Source of the DNA: DASQFQ01 sp963811595
Lineage (GTDB): Bacteria > Actinomycetota > Thermoleophilia > Solirubrobacterales > Solirubrobacteraceae
Direction: 5' to 3'
Assembly (NCBI GenBank): GCA_963811595.1
Contig: CAWERW010000016.1
Span: 1 to 64,000 of the forward strand
DNA length: 64,000 bases
Part shown: positions 1-8,302 of the stretch, in pieces
Layout of the letters: each line of letters starts with the position of its first letter
Position numbering within the stretch: the first letter of the stretch is position 1
Position numbers and translations under genes: made by a program
The notes under the pieces: model-generated
The model's database searches: none
Seen by the model: only the letters and a program-made list of their open reading frames with translations
What the model was told of the DNA's origin: nothing

Positions 1-1103
1 GGCTCCGTGCAGGCCTGCTTCGCGCACGAGGCGCAGATGGACAAGCTCGCCGCCGCGCTCGAGATCGACCCGTCGAGCTGCGGCTGCGCAACGCGATGGG
101 GACCGGCTCGACGCTGCCGACCGGGGCGACGGTCCGCTGCCCCGCGCCGGTCGCCGAGCTGCTCACCCGCGTGCGCGAGATGCCGGAGCCCATCGATACG
201 GGCGGCGTGCCGGGCGGCATCGCCAACGTGACGCGCGGCGAGGGCGTGCGCCGCGGGGTCGGCTACGCCGTCGGTTACAAGAACATCGGCTACTCCGAGG
301 GCTTCGACGACTACTCGACCGCGCGCGTCCGGCTCTCGCTCGTGCACGACGAGCCGCTGGTCGAGGTCCACACCGCGGCCGCGGAGGTGGGCCAGGGGCT
401 CGTGACGGTGCAGGCGCAGATCGCACGCACGGAGCTCGGCGTGGAGCGTGTGGTCGTGCTGCCCGCGGACACCCAGGTCGGCACCGCCGGGTCGAGCTCC
501 GCCTCCCGCCAGACGATGATGACCGGCGGCGCGGTGAAGGCCGCGTGCGAAGCGGTGCGGGAGGAGCTCGAACGCCGGGGCGGCCGGCTGGACGAGCCGA
601 TCGAGGCGACGCGCGAGTACCACCATCGCGAGACCTTCCCGCTGGACGAGAACGGGCAGGGCGACGCGCACGTGACGTTCGCGTTCGCCGCCCACCGGGC
701 GGTCGTGGACGTCGACGCCGAGCTCGGCCTCGTGCGCGTGGTCGAGATCGCCACCGCGCAGGACGTCGGCAAGGCGATCAACCCGCAGGCCGTCGAGGGC
801 CAGATCGAGGGCGGGATCGCGCAGGGGCTCGGGCTCGCGCTGATGGAGGAGATCCAGGTCGTCGACGGCGAGGTGCGCAACGCGTCGTTCACCGACTACC
901 TGATCCCGACCGTGCTCGACATGCCGCCGGTGCGGCTCGACGTGCTCGAGCTCGGCGACCCCGAGGCGCCGTACGGCCTGCGCGGCATCGGCGAGCCGCC
1001 GACGATCTCCTCGACGCCCGCGATCGTGGCCGCGCTGCGCGCCGCGACGGGCGCGGCGCTGACGCGGGTGCCGGTGCGGCCCGACGACATCGTGGGCCTG
1101 TGA
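1..1103 (+). CDS. Xanthine dehydrogenase molybdopterin-binding subunit (5' partial, frameshifted)
   Basis: C-terminal part of the large molybdenum-cofactor subunit that oxidises hypoxanthine and xanthine to urate. The visible cofactor-pocket motifs are EVGQGL, the GSSSASRQT loop, DVGKAINPQAVEGQ and GLRGIGEPP; the Glu of the last one (nt 993-995) corresponds to the family's active-site base. The 5' end lies outside the window. Bases 1 to about 70 read in frame 1 (QACFAHEAQMDKLAAALEIDP) and the rest in frame 3. Restoring one G near nt 71 gives DPVELRLRNAMG, the expected family sequence, so there is a one-base deletion, real or a sequencing error. The stop overlaps the next ATG (TGATG). It leads the purine cluster. 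Confidence 0.9.
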   Translation, partial: LRAGLLRARGADGQARRRARDRPVELRLRNAMGTGSTLPTGATVRCPAPVAELLTRVREMPEPIDTGGVPGGIANVTRGEGVRRGVGYAVGYKNIGYSEGFDDYSTARVRLSLVHDEPLVEVHTAAAEVGQGLVTVQAQIARTELGVERVVVLPADTQVGTAGSSSASRQTMMTGGAVKAACEAVREELERRGGRLDEPIEATREYHHRETFPLDENGQGDAHVTFAFAAHRAVVDVDAELGLVRVVEIATAQDVGKAINPQAVEGQIEGGIAQGLGLALMEEIQVVDGEVRNASFTDYLIPTVLDMPPVRLDVLELGDPEAPYGLRGIGEPPTISSTPAIVAALRAATGAALTRVPVRPDDIVGL

Positions 1104-1345
1104 TGCCGGTTCCCCCCGCCGAGCTGACCGCGCACTTCACGATCGCCGGGCCCGACGAGGCGCTTGGCGCCGCGCGCGAGGCGGCGGCCGAGCTCGCGCT
1201 CGACGCTGGGCCGGGCGAGCTCGCGCTGTCGGGCGCGCGTGATGAGGTGCTCGCCGCGCTCGTGGGCGCCGTCGAGGCCGCGCTCGACGCCGGCGCGCAT
1301 CAGCTGGACGTGAGGCTCGAGGCCCCGCAGGAGTCGCGGGGTTGA
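1103..1345 (+). CDS. Small hypothetical protein coupled to xdh and ade
   Basis: An 80-residue ORF whose ATG overlaps the xanthine dehydrogenase stop (TGATG) and whose TGA overlaps the TTG start of adenine deaminase. It reads as an Ala/Glu-rich, probably helical acidic protein (MPVPPAELTAHFTIAGPD...). There is no signal peptide, membrane segment or motif that I recognise. The double overlap argues that it is translated. It could be a small accessory or assembly protein of purine catabolism, but that is inference from position only. Confidence 0.6.
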   Translation: MPVPPAELTAHFTIAGPDEALGAAREAAAELALDAGPGELALSGARDEVLAALVGAVEAALDAGAHQLDVRLEAPQESRG

Positions 1346-3069
1346 GCTACACCGGCCGCGCGCGGACCCGGCTGATCGCGGTCGCCCGCGGCGACGCGGA
1401 GCCGGACCTCGTCATCGAGGGCGCGCGGGTCTTCTCGGTGTTCACGCGCGAGTGGCTGTCCGGCGACGTCGGGATCGCCGACGGCCGGATCGCCGGCATC
1501 GGCGCCTTCGACGGCGGCGAGCGGCTGTCGGCCGACGGCGCCCACCTCGTGCCCGGGTTCATCGACGCGCACATGCACGTGGAGTCCTCCAAGCTCACGC
1601 CCGCCGAGTTCGCGCGCGCGGTGCTCCCCCACGGCACCACGGCGATCGTGTGCGACCCGCACGAGGTCGCCAACGTGCTCGGCTCCGACGGCGTGCACTG
1701 GCTGCTCGACGCCTCCGAGGGGCTGCCGCTGACGGTCTACGTGATGGCGCCCTCCTGCGTGCCGGCCAGCGGCTTCGAGTCGCCGCGGCGCGCGCTGACG
1801 CCGGGCGACATGGAGGCGATCCTGCGCCGCCGGCGGGCGCTGGGGGTGGCGGAGATGATGAACTTCCCCGGGGTCGTCGCGGGCGACCCGGAGGTGCTCG
1901 AGAAGCTCGAGGTCCGCGGCGCCTCGCACGCCGACGGCCACGCGCCCGGCGTCCTCGGCCGCGCGCTCGACGCCTACGCGGCGGCGGGGATCCGCTCCGA
2001 CCACGAGGCGACGACTCTGGAGGAGGCGCTCGAGAAGCGCCGGCGCGGGCTGTGGGTGCTGATCCGCGAGGCCTCCAACGCCCGCAACCTGCGCGCGCTG
2101 CTGCCGCTGGTGGCCGAGTACGGGCCGGAGCACTGCGCGTTCTGCACCGACGACCGAGAGCCGGACTTCCTCTACCGCGAGGGCCACATCAACCAGATGT
2201 GCCGCGTCGCCGTCGAGGCGGGCCTCGCGCCCGAGGACGCGCTGCTGATGGCCAGCCTGCACGGCGCGCGGGCGCACGGGCTCGAGGACCACGGCGCGAT
2301 CGCGCCGGGCTATCGCGCCGATCTCGTCGTGCTCGAGGACCTCTCGCGCTTCGCCCCGTCGCTGGTGCTCGCCGGCGGGCGGGTGGCGGCGCGCGACGGC
2401 CGCGCCGAGCCGTTCGCCGCCCCCGCGGTCCCCGCCCACGTGGTGCAGACCGTGCGCAGCGCGCCGGTGTCGGCTGCCGACCTGGCGCTCGACGGGGACG
2501 GCGCCTCGCGCGTGCGCGTGATCGAGATCGTCCCCGAGCAGCTGATCACGATCGCGCGCGAGCTCGAGCCGACCGTGCGCGACGGCGCGGTCGTCGCCGA
2601 CCCGTCCCGCGACCTCGCGAAGATCGCGGTGATCGAGCGCCACCACGCGACCGGCCGGGTCGGCCGCGGCCTCGTCACCGGCTTCGGCCTGCGCCGCGGC
2701 GCGTTCGCCTCCACGGTCGCGCACGACGCGCACAACCTCGTCGCGGTCGGCGTGGACGACGACGACCTGCTCGCGTGCGCCGCGCGGCTGCAGGAGATCG
2801 GCGGCGGCATCGTCGTCGCCGACGGCGGCGTCGTGCGCGGCGAGCTGGCGCTCCCCGTCGCGGGGCTGCTCTCCGACCGGCCGGTCGAGGAGGTCGTCGA
2901 GCGCCTCGAGTCGCTGCACGCGCTGCTGCGCGACCTCGGGGTCGAGATCGACGCGCCGTTCACGACGCTGTCCTTCCTGGCGCTGTCGGTGATCCCGGCG
3001 CTGAAGATCACCGACCGCGGCCTGGTCGACGTCGAGCGCTTCGAGCTCGTGCCGCTCGGGGTCGGCTGA
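1342..3069 (+). CDS. ade: Adenine deaminase
   Basis: Amidohydrolase-superfamily enzyme of 575 aa, the usual length for Ade, converting adenine to hypoxanthine and ammonia in the cytoplasm. Metal ligands are visible in HMHVESS (H77, H79) and in the family signature CDPHEVANV (around residues 104-112). The C-terminal half has the Ade-specific FGLRRGAFASTVAHDAHN stretch. I chose the TTG at 1342 because it overlaps the preceding stop (TTGA) and the N-terminus fits the family. It feeds hypoxanthine to the upstream dehydrogenase. Metals and activity are family knowledge. Confidence 0.93.
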   Translation: MSYTGRARTRLIAVARGDAEPDLVIEGARVFSVFTREWLSGDVGIADGRIAGIGAFDGGERLSADGAHLVPGFIDAHMHVESSKLTPAEFARAVLPHGTTAIVCDPHEVANVLGSDGVHWLLDASEGLPLTVYVMAPSCVPASGFESPRRALTPGDMEAILRRRRALGVAEMMNFPGVVAGDPEVLEKLEVRGASHADGHAPGVLGRALDAYAAAGIRSDHEATTLEEALEKRRRGLWVLIREASNARNLRALLPLVAEYGPEHCAFCTDDREPDFLYREGHINQMCRVAVEAGLAPEDALLMASLHGARAHGLEDHGAIAPGYRADLVVLEDLSRFAPSLVLAGGRVAARDGRAEPFAAPAVPAHVVQTVRSAPVSAADLALDGDGASRVRVIEIVPEQLITIARELEPTVRDGAVVADPSRDLAKIAVIERHHATGRVGRGLVTGFGLRRGAFASTVAHDAHNLVAVGVDDDDLLACAARLQEIGGGIVVADGGVVRGELALPVAGLLSDRPVEEVVERLESLHALLRDLGVEIDAPFTTLSFLALSVIPALKITDRGLVDVERFELVPLGVG

Positions 3070-3075
3070 CCTGCC

Positions 3076-4416
3076 GTGACGCTGCAGACCCGAGGGAGCG
3101 ACATCGTCGACGGCGACGACGTGATCCGCCTCAAGGGGGTGAACATCGGTGGCTGGCTGAACATGGAGAACTTCATCACCGGCTATGCCGCCAACGAGAC
3201 GATGATGCGCGCGGCCGTGCGCAAGGTGCTCGGCGACGACGCCTCCGAGCTGTTCTTCGAGCGGCTGCTCTCGGCCTTCTACGCGGACGCCGACGTCGCC
3301 TTTCTCGCCGCGACCGGCCTGAACTGCGTTCGCGTCCCGGTCAACTACCGCCACCTCGAGTCCGACGCCAGGCCGTTCGAGATCATCGAGGACGGCTTCC
3401 GCCACCTCGACCGTGCGATCCGCGCGGGCGGCGAGCACGGCGTGTACACGCTCGTCGACCTGCACGCGCTGCCCGGCTCGCAGAACCAGCACTGGCACTC
3501 GGACAACCCCACGCACCGCGCGCTGTTCTGGGAGCACCGGCACTTCCAGGACCGCGTGGTCGGCATCTGGGAGGCGATCGCCGACCGCTACAAGGGCAAC
3601 CCCTGGGTCGCGGGCTACAACCTGATGAACGAGCCGGCCGACGAGTCGCGCGCCGTCGTGGGTCCGTTCTACGACCGCCTCTCCGCCGCGATCCGCGAGA
3701 TCGACCCGGAGCACATCCTCTTCTTCGACGGCAACACCTATTCGACCGAGTTCGGCTTCTTCGGCGAGCCGCTGGACAACGCCGTCTACACGCTGCACGA
3801 CTACGTGCCCGCCGGGCTGGGCCGCGCCGACGAGTACCCCGGGCCCGAGTCGGCGGAGGCGAAGTTCCTCGAGCGCTCGGAGTACGCACGCCGCACGGGA
3901 ACGCCGATCTACGTCGGCGAGTTCGCCCCGATCTACACGGGCGACGAGGCGGTCGACGCCGAGCGCCGCCGGATCCTCGACGACCAGCTCCAGATCTACA
4001 AGCGCTACGGCGCCGGCTTCGCCACGTGGATGTACAAGGACCTCGGCCGCCAGGGGCTGACCTCCGTCCGGCCCGACTCGCCTTACGGCGAGCTGGTCGC
4101 CGACTTCGTCGCCAAGAAGCGGCGGCTCGGGGTCGACCAGTGGGGAAGCACCGGACGCGAGAACCCCGAGGTCACCCAGCCGATCCAGGACCTGGTCGCG
4201 CGCGAGGCCCCGGACTTCGACCCCTACCCGTGGGGCCGGTTCGACTTCGTGCGGACGCTGGTGCTCAACATCACGCTCGCCCAGGCGCTGGCCGGCGAGT
4301 ACGCCGAGCTCTTCCGCGGGCTCGGTGAGGACGAGCTGATCGCCCTCGCGGACTCTTTCGCGTTCGAGAACTGCGTCGTCCGCGAGAGCTTGCGCGACCA
4401 GCTGAGCGCGGCGTGA
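3076..4416 (+). CDS. Glycoside hydrolase family 5 (cellulase-like)
   Basis: A 446-aa TIM-barrel glycosidase. The GH5 acid/base lies in the NEP motif (E186) and the likely nucleophile in VGEFAP (E282). LKGVNIGGWLNMENF near the N-terminus is typical of the exo-glucanase-like GH5 group. There is no signal peptide, so an intracellular substrate, perhaps a small glycoside, is likely. The GTG start lies 6 bp after the ade stop, which suggests co-transcription, although a role in purine use is not evident. Substrate (beta-glucan, mannan or other) cannot be read from sequence. Confidence 0.85.
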   Translation: MTLQTRGSDIVDGDDVIRLKGVNIGGWLNMENFITGYAANETMMRAAVRKVLGDDASELFFERLLSAFYADADVAFLAATGLNCVRVPVNYRHLESDARPFEIIEDGFRHLDRAIRAGGEHGVYTLVDLHALPGSQNQHWHSDNPTHRALFWEHRHFQDRVVGIWEAIADRYKGNPWVAGYNLMNEPADESRAVVGPFYDRLSAAIREIDPEHILFFDGNTYSTEFGFFGEPLDNAVYTLHDYVPAGLGRADEYPGPESAEAKFLERSEYARRTGTPIYVGEFAPIYTGDEAVDAERRRILDDQLQIYKRYGAGFATWMYKDLGRQGLTSVRPDSPYGELVADFVAKKRRLGVDQWGSTGRENPEVTQPIQDLVAREAPDFDPYPWGRFDFVRTLVLNITLAQALAGEYAELFRGLGEDELIALADSFAFENCVVRESLRDQLSAA

Positions 4417-4440
4417 GCAGCGTCTAGTTGTCGTCCGAAC

Positions 4441-4593
4441 TCAAGGGGTGGGCAGCCGGTCCAACGTAAGGAACGTCGCCGTGTTGAGGCGCTTCACCAG
4501 CGCCGGATCATCGGACCGACGCGGGCGCTCCCACAACGAGTGAGCAGCCACGAGCCAGGCTCCGAGGCCGACCAGCGCCACTATCGCGACCAC
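4441..4593 (-). CDS. Possible small single-pass membrane ORF
   Basis: A 50-residue minus-strand ORF with a GTG start, a strongly hydrophobic N-terminus (VAIVALVGLGAWLVAA) and then a basic tail (ERPRRSDDP). It lies downstream of the endonuclease in the same reading frame, separated only by that gene's TGA and a few codons. It may be a real small membrane protein, a remnant of a longer gene, or the lost membrane tail of the endonuclease. No RBS is evident and the start is uncertain. Confidence 0.3.
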   Translation of the reverse strand: MVAIVALVGLGAWLVAAHSLWERPRRSDDPALVKRLNTATFLTLDRLPTP

Positions 4594-4623
4594 GAGCAGT
4601 CGTGCAACGTCTACTCGTCGGTG

Positions 4624-5685
4624 TCAGTAGTTGAGGATCGCGGTCACGGGCAGGTGGTCGCTGGTGCCCTTCCTCGTCTTGCGGTCGAAGCCGCGCGGTC
4701 GACCGGCTGGTTGGGTGGCGACAGTCTTGGTGTTGTGGATCTGGACGCTGTCGACGTCGAGGTGGAGGCCGCTGACATCGAGCAGGCCACGCGAGGCGAT
4801 GATCTGGTCGAGCACTTGGTAGCGGTTGGCGAACACGTCGTCCCTCGTCGACTCGATGAAGTAGGTGCCCGTGTTCTCGGGCGCGAGGAACTTCCAGCTC
4901 GCGTTGTAGAGGAAGCAGTCGTCGCCGCGGTAGTTGACGGCCTCTGGCGCGAAGGCCTTGATCGCGTTGGTCGGGCCGGTGACCCGATCGAGCTCACTGG
5001 AGGTCTGCAGGTGCTCGACGAGGCTCCGGTCGGCCGGCTCGTCGTTGAAGTCGCCCAAGATCAGCACCTTCGTCTCCCAGCGCGCTTGAACGGCGGCCAA
5101 GTCGCCGGCGGCCTTGAGCTCGAGGTAGCGCTCGGCATCGAAGCGGACGTGGTCGCGAACGATGAAGGCGGTGTTCTCGGCGAGCGCGATCCGCAGCGGC
5201 TCCGAGCGCCAGCGTCCCCTCGTGCGCGACGGCCAATGGGTCGCGATCGCCACCAGCCGCTCGCCGGTTTCCACCAGCTCGAAGACGACCTCGAAGATGT
5301 CGCGCGTCGCGTAGCGCAGATGCACGACATGCGACTGCTGCTCGACCGGACGGAGCTTGCGCTCGTCGTACGCGAGCGACGTGTCGATCCCGCGCAGATC
5401 CGACGTTCCCGCCGGATCGCTGACGAGCTTGAGATGTGGATTGCCGACCTCGTCCAAGAGCGCCTGAAAGACACGGTCTCCCTCGACCTCGCAGACGCCG
5501 AACAGCTCGGGACCCTGGCCGTCGTGCAACTCGCTGATGGCAGCAGCGAGATTGACCAGCTTGGCGGCGTAGACCTCCGACGTCCAACCCTTGGCGATCG
5601 TGAACTCAAGATCCGCCGAGATCGGATCGTCGTCGGTGTCAAACAGGTTCTGCAGATTCCACCAGCCCACCCGAATCGAGCCCAT
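4624..5685 (-). CDS. Endonuclease/exonuclease/phosphatase family protein
   Basis: A 353-aa member of the metal-dependent EEP fold (DNase I / AP endonuclease / inositol phosphatase). Fold landmarks are present in order: WNLQNLF near residue 9 (metal Asn), a Glu in LFGVCEVEGD (near residue 65), THWPSR, ILGDFNDEP and a C-terminal SDHLPV. No secretion signal is seen, so a cytoplasmic nuclease or phosphatase is possible. The substrate is unknown. Its base composition is visibly lower in GC than the purine genes on either side and it runs opposite to them, which suggests acquisition by transfer. Confidence 0.82.
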   Translation of the reverse strand: MGSIRVGWWNLQNLFDTDDDPISADLEFTIAKGWTSEVYAAKLVNLAAAISELHDGQGPELFGVCEVEGDRVFQALLDEVGNPHLKLVSDPAGTSDLRGIDTSLAYDERKLRPVEQQSHVVHLRYATRDIFEVVFELVETGERLVAIATHWPSRTRGRWRSEPLRIALAENTAFIVRDHVRFDAERYLELKAAGDLAAVQARWETKVLILGDFNDEPADRSLVEHLQTSSELDRVTGPTNAIKAFAPEAVNYRGDDCFLYNASWKFLAPENTGTYFIESTRDDVFANRYQVLDQIIASRGLLDVSGLHLDVDSVQIHNTKTVATQPAGRPRGFDRKTRKGTSDHLPVTAILNY

Positions 5686-5817
5686 AGGTCACTCCCCGTA
5701 GAAGCGACGCGCTGGTGAGTGGGATGCCGTCTCTGGCATAGCGCTGGACGGTAGCGACGCACCGCCGCAGCCGACTTCCCTAGCGTGGCCCGTACCACCC
5801 GCCAGAAGGAGCGACGA

Positions 5818-6186
5818 GTGACGCAGTTCTTTTTGACCGTGCCCCACGACTCGGCCGAGGAGCCGACCATGGCGTCGATGGACCCGGCCGAACTGAAGGC
5901 CGCGCTGGCCGCCGTGGAGGAGTTCAACACCGACCTGCACCAGTCCGGGGCGTTTCGCTTCGCCGGGGGGCTGCATCCGCCGTCGTCGGCCAAGACCGTC
6001 GACGCCACCAGCGGCGAGCCCGTGGTGGTCGACGGACCGTTCGTTGAGGCGCCGGAGTACGTCGGCGGCTTCTGGGTGATCGAGGCCGCAGACCAAGATG
6101 CCGCGGTCCGGTGGGCGACGCAGGCGTCGAAGGCACTGGGTGGCCGCATCGAGGTGCGCGCCTTTCAGGATTCGCCGGACGCCTGA
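5818..6186 (+). CDS. YCII-related (DGPF) domain protein
   Basis: A 122-aa ferredoxin-like-fold protein of the YciI/DGPF family. The signature VVDGPFVEAPEYVGGFWVIE is in the middle, followed by a WA..A...GGRIEVR end. I chose the GTG at 5818 over a start 33 nt upstream because AAGGAG (5806-5811) is correctly spaced before it. Such genes often accompany ECF sigma factors, but none is next to this one. The biochemical role is unknown. Confidence 0.8.
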   Translation: MTQFFLTVPHDSAEEPTMASMDPAELKAALAAVEEFNTDLHQSGAFRFAGGLHPPSSAKTVDATSGEPVVVDGPFVEAPEYVGGFWVIEAADQDAAVRWATQASKALGGRIEVRAFQDSPDA

Positions 6187-6208
6187 CCGAACGCAGATCC
6201 CAGCTCGT

Positions 6209-6916
6209 CTACTCCAGATCCTCCTGCGACATCCGCGGACGCGGATGGATGTTGGTCAGGTGGGCGGGCGCGTCGCCGATGTTGACGAACTTGTGCGCGC
6301 TGCCGGGTGGCGCGATCACGATCTGACCGGCCCCCGCCTCGATCGTCTGGTCGTCGACCGTGAAGCTGAGCCGACCCTCGTGCACGACGAAGGTCTCCTC
6401 ATACGGGTGGCGGTGCAGGCTCGGCCCCCGGCCCGGCGGTGTCCGTGCCAGGAAGAAGGACACGCCGGCGCCGTGGTCGGCGCCCTCGAACCGCCCCGGC
6501 AGCTCGTCCTGCTCGATCCGGGCCGGGGCCGCTGCGTTGAGCAGCACCTTCATCCGGTCGACAGCGTCGAGAAGCGTCGCCAGCGGCCTGACCATCAGCG
6601 TCAGCTCCGAGATCGCGCGATCGCGCTCACCGATCGCCAGCAACACTCCGTCGCCGGCGCGGCCCTCGAACTCGGCGGTGAACGCCAGCAGCGTCTCGTC
6701 GGAACCCTCGATCAGGTGGCTGGGCCGCGGCACGGCCACGACCTGGGTGACCGCTGCGAGTACCGCGCCGATCCGCTCGCGACCTTCGTAGTCGGCCACC
6801 GGGCTGTGGAAGACCGCGTCCGGAGCGAGCTCCGCGACCATCGCCGGCGCATCGCATGCGAGAAACGCGTCGATCAGCCGGCGGCCTGCTGATCGCTCGG
6901 TGGCCATCGCCGACAT
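6209..6916 (-). CDS. SnoaL-like / cupin fusion protein
   Basis: A 235-aa protein with two recognisable halves. Residues ~10-120 resemble an NTF2/SnoaL cone (RRLIDAFLACDAPAMVAELAPDAVFHSPV). Residues ~140-225 are a cupin barrel with HRHPYEETFVVHEGRLSF and a later GSAHKFVN, giving His/Glu metal ligands. The cupin half could bind a metal and a small organic ligand. The fusion is unusual, since these are normally separate proteins. It sits divergent from another SnoaL protein, with a 91-bp gap between them. Function is unknown; a second ATG lies 4 codons in. Confidence 0.75.
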   Translation of the reverse strand: MSAMATERSAGRRLIDAFLACDAPAMVAELAPDAVFHSPVADYEGRERIGAVLAAVTQVVAVPRPSHLIEGSDETLLAFTAEFEGRAGDGVLLAIGERDRAISELTLMVRPLATLLDAVDRMKVLLNAAAPARIEQDELPGRFEGADHGAGVSFFLARTPPGRGPSLHRHPYEETFVVHEGRLSFTVDDQTIEAGAGQIVIAPPGSAHKFVNIGDAPAHLTNIHPRPRMSQEDLE

Positions 6917-7007
6917 TGAAACACGGGACGCGCTCGCCTGGCGCTTCGGCTCGAAGTGCTAGCTCGGGTAGGCTCCCACGCGGCTGTGGAGGGTCCGTGA
7001 AGGCGCG

Positions 7008-7343
7008 ATGAGTAGGAACCGGAGCGACATCGCACGTGCGCTCTACGAGGGCTTTGCGTCGGCTGACCGCGGGGCCGTGGAGCAGCTGCTCAGCCCGGAC
7101 TTCACGTTCTCCGCGCGGCCGGATCCGTTCCGCCGCGACGGCTACTTCGAGCGCTGCTGGCCCGGTGCTGGGTCGGGTGACGCGTTCGAGTTCGTGCGTC
7201 TCGTCGAGTCCGGCGACGAGGTGATCGTCACGTATGAGCGCACGCGCGCCGACGGTGGACGTGGCCGCAACACCGAGATTCTCACCTTCGATGGCGGTCA
7301 GATCGCTCGCGCGGAGGTCTACTTCGGCTGGGATGTGAGGTGA
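7008..7343 (+). CDS. Nuclear transport factor 2 (SnoaL-like) family protein
   Basis: A 111-aa single-domain protein. Its N-terminal helix pattern IARALYEGFASADRGAVEQLLSPDFTF and the curved-sheet segments that follow (FVRLVESGDEVIVTYERT) are typical of SnoaL_2 proteins, which form a hydrophobic pocket and act as isomerases, hydrolases or ligand binders. No catalytic residues can be assigned with confidence. It is divergently arranged with the SnoaL-cupin fusion, so the two may share a regulator. Confidence 0.78.
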   Translation: MSRNRSDIARALYEGFASADRGAVEQLLSPDFTFSARPDPFRRDGYFERCWPGAGSGDAFEFVRLVESGDEVIVTYERTRADGGRGRNTEILTFDGGQIARAEVYFGWDVR

Positions 7344-7373
7344 ACGCGCCAGCTCTAGCGAGGATTCCGGGGG

Positions 7374-8302
7374 GTGGACCAGCAGGGGCACCTGGAGCGA
7401 GTGGCGCGCTCTCTCGGCGTCGAGCGTGGCGTGTTCGCGAGTCTTGCTGAGCTGCAGTCCGCCGATCTGCGCGCGGTGCTGCTGGACGTGGCCGCCGGGC
7501 GCGCGTCGGGCCGGCGACCGGCGGACGTGCTCCAGCAGTACGAGCGTGATCGGACGCTGCGACCATCTCCGCTCGAGCCTGCGGTCCTGCGCGCCTTCGA
7601 GACGCGTGCCATGGATGACTTGCCCTCCGGGGTTCGTCGAGCTGACGCTGGGGCCTCACGCCCCGCTCGGCACCTCGTCTGTGCTCGCCGGGCTCTCGCA
7701 GGATCGTCGTGCTGACGACCGCCGCCGACAGTGAGGTCGTGAGCGACAGCACCAATGTGCTCGCGCTGGAGTGCGCGTTGCGACGACGGGCGCCGAGCTC
7801 GCGTCGCACGAGCGACACGCGCCTCGCGGCGGCGCATCGTGTGTTGCGACCGCGAGAGGCGATCCATTTCGCGCTGATCGGCCTCTGTACCGCCGGCCGT
7901 GACCGTGGCTCGTTTGCGATGCAGCTCGGCGCGCTTCGTGAGCATCTCGAGTGGCATCTGCGGGTCATCTCGCGCGAGGTGCCGTCGCTCGATCTCGAGG
8001 TGCGCATCACGGATCTCTCGGGTGGGCGCCGTCGAGCAGCGCTCGATGAGCAGGTGGGCTGGAGCAGCATGGCGCTGAGCGTCACTTCTGACGACGATCG
8101 CCAGGCAGGACGCGCCTACTACACGGACGTCTGCTTCGGCGTCGACGCCGTCCACTCCGACGGCTCACGGTCGAACCTCAGCGACGGGGGATTCGTGGAT
8201 TGGACGGCGCGGCTTCTGGCCGACGCGAAGGAGCGCTCGCTCATCAGCGGACTCGGAAGCGAGCGCGTCCTCCACCTGCGAGACGAGCGCGACCGGACCT
8301 AG
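7374..8302 (+). pseudogene. Unrecognised conserved protein, split by two +1 frameshifts
   Basis: One gene can be read across three frames. The first part is MDQQGHLERVARSLGVERG...RAMDDLPSG in one frame. The second is GFVELTLGPHAPLGTSSVL in the next, entered by removing one G from the GGGG run at 7628-7631. The third is VLTTAADSEVVSDSTNVLALE to the stop, entered by removing one base near 7700-7705. The joined product would be about 308 aa with motifs ELTLGPHAPLGT, SDSTNVLALE and LIGLCTAGRD. I remember no function for it. It is either a pseudogene or a sequencing artefact. The stop overlaps the end of the convergent permease gene. Confidence 0.55.

Noticed and set aside
1300..3798. Very long minus-strand open frame antisense to ade and the GH5 gene
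   Set aside because: High-GC codon bias leaves long open frames on the opposite strand. The translation has no domain and the plus-strand genes are clear.
4540..5718. Plus-strand 392-aa frame across the endonuclease
   Set aside because: The minus-strand EEP motifs are clear; the plus frame is low complexity and lacks any motif.
5723..5738. ATGCC-N6-GGCAT dyad before the YCII gene
   Set aside because: Five-base arms in this composition are expected by chance; no supporting context.
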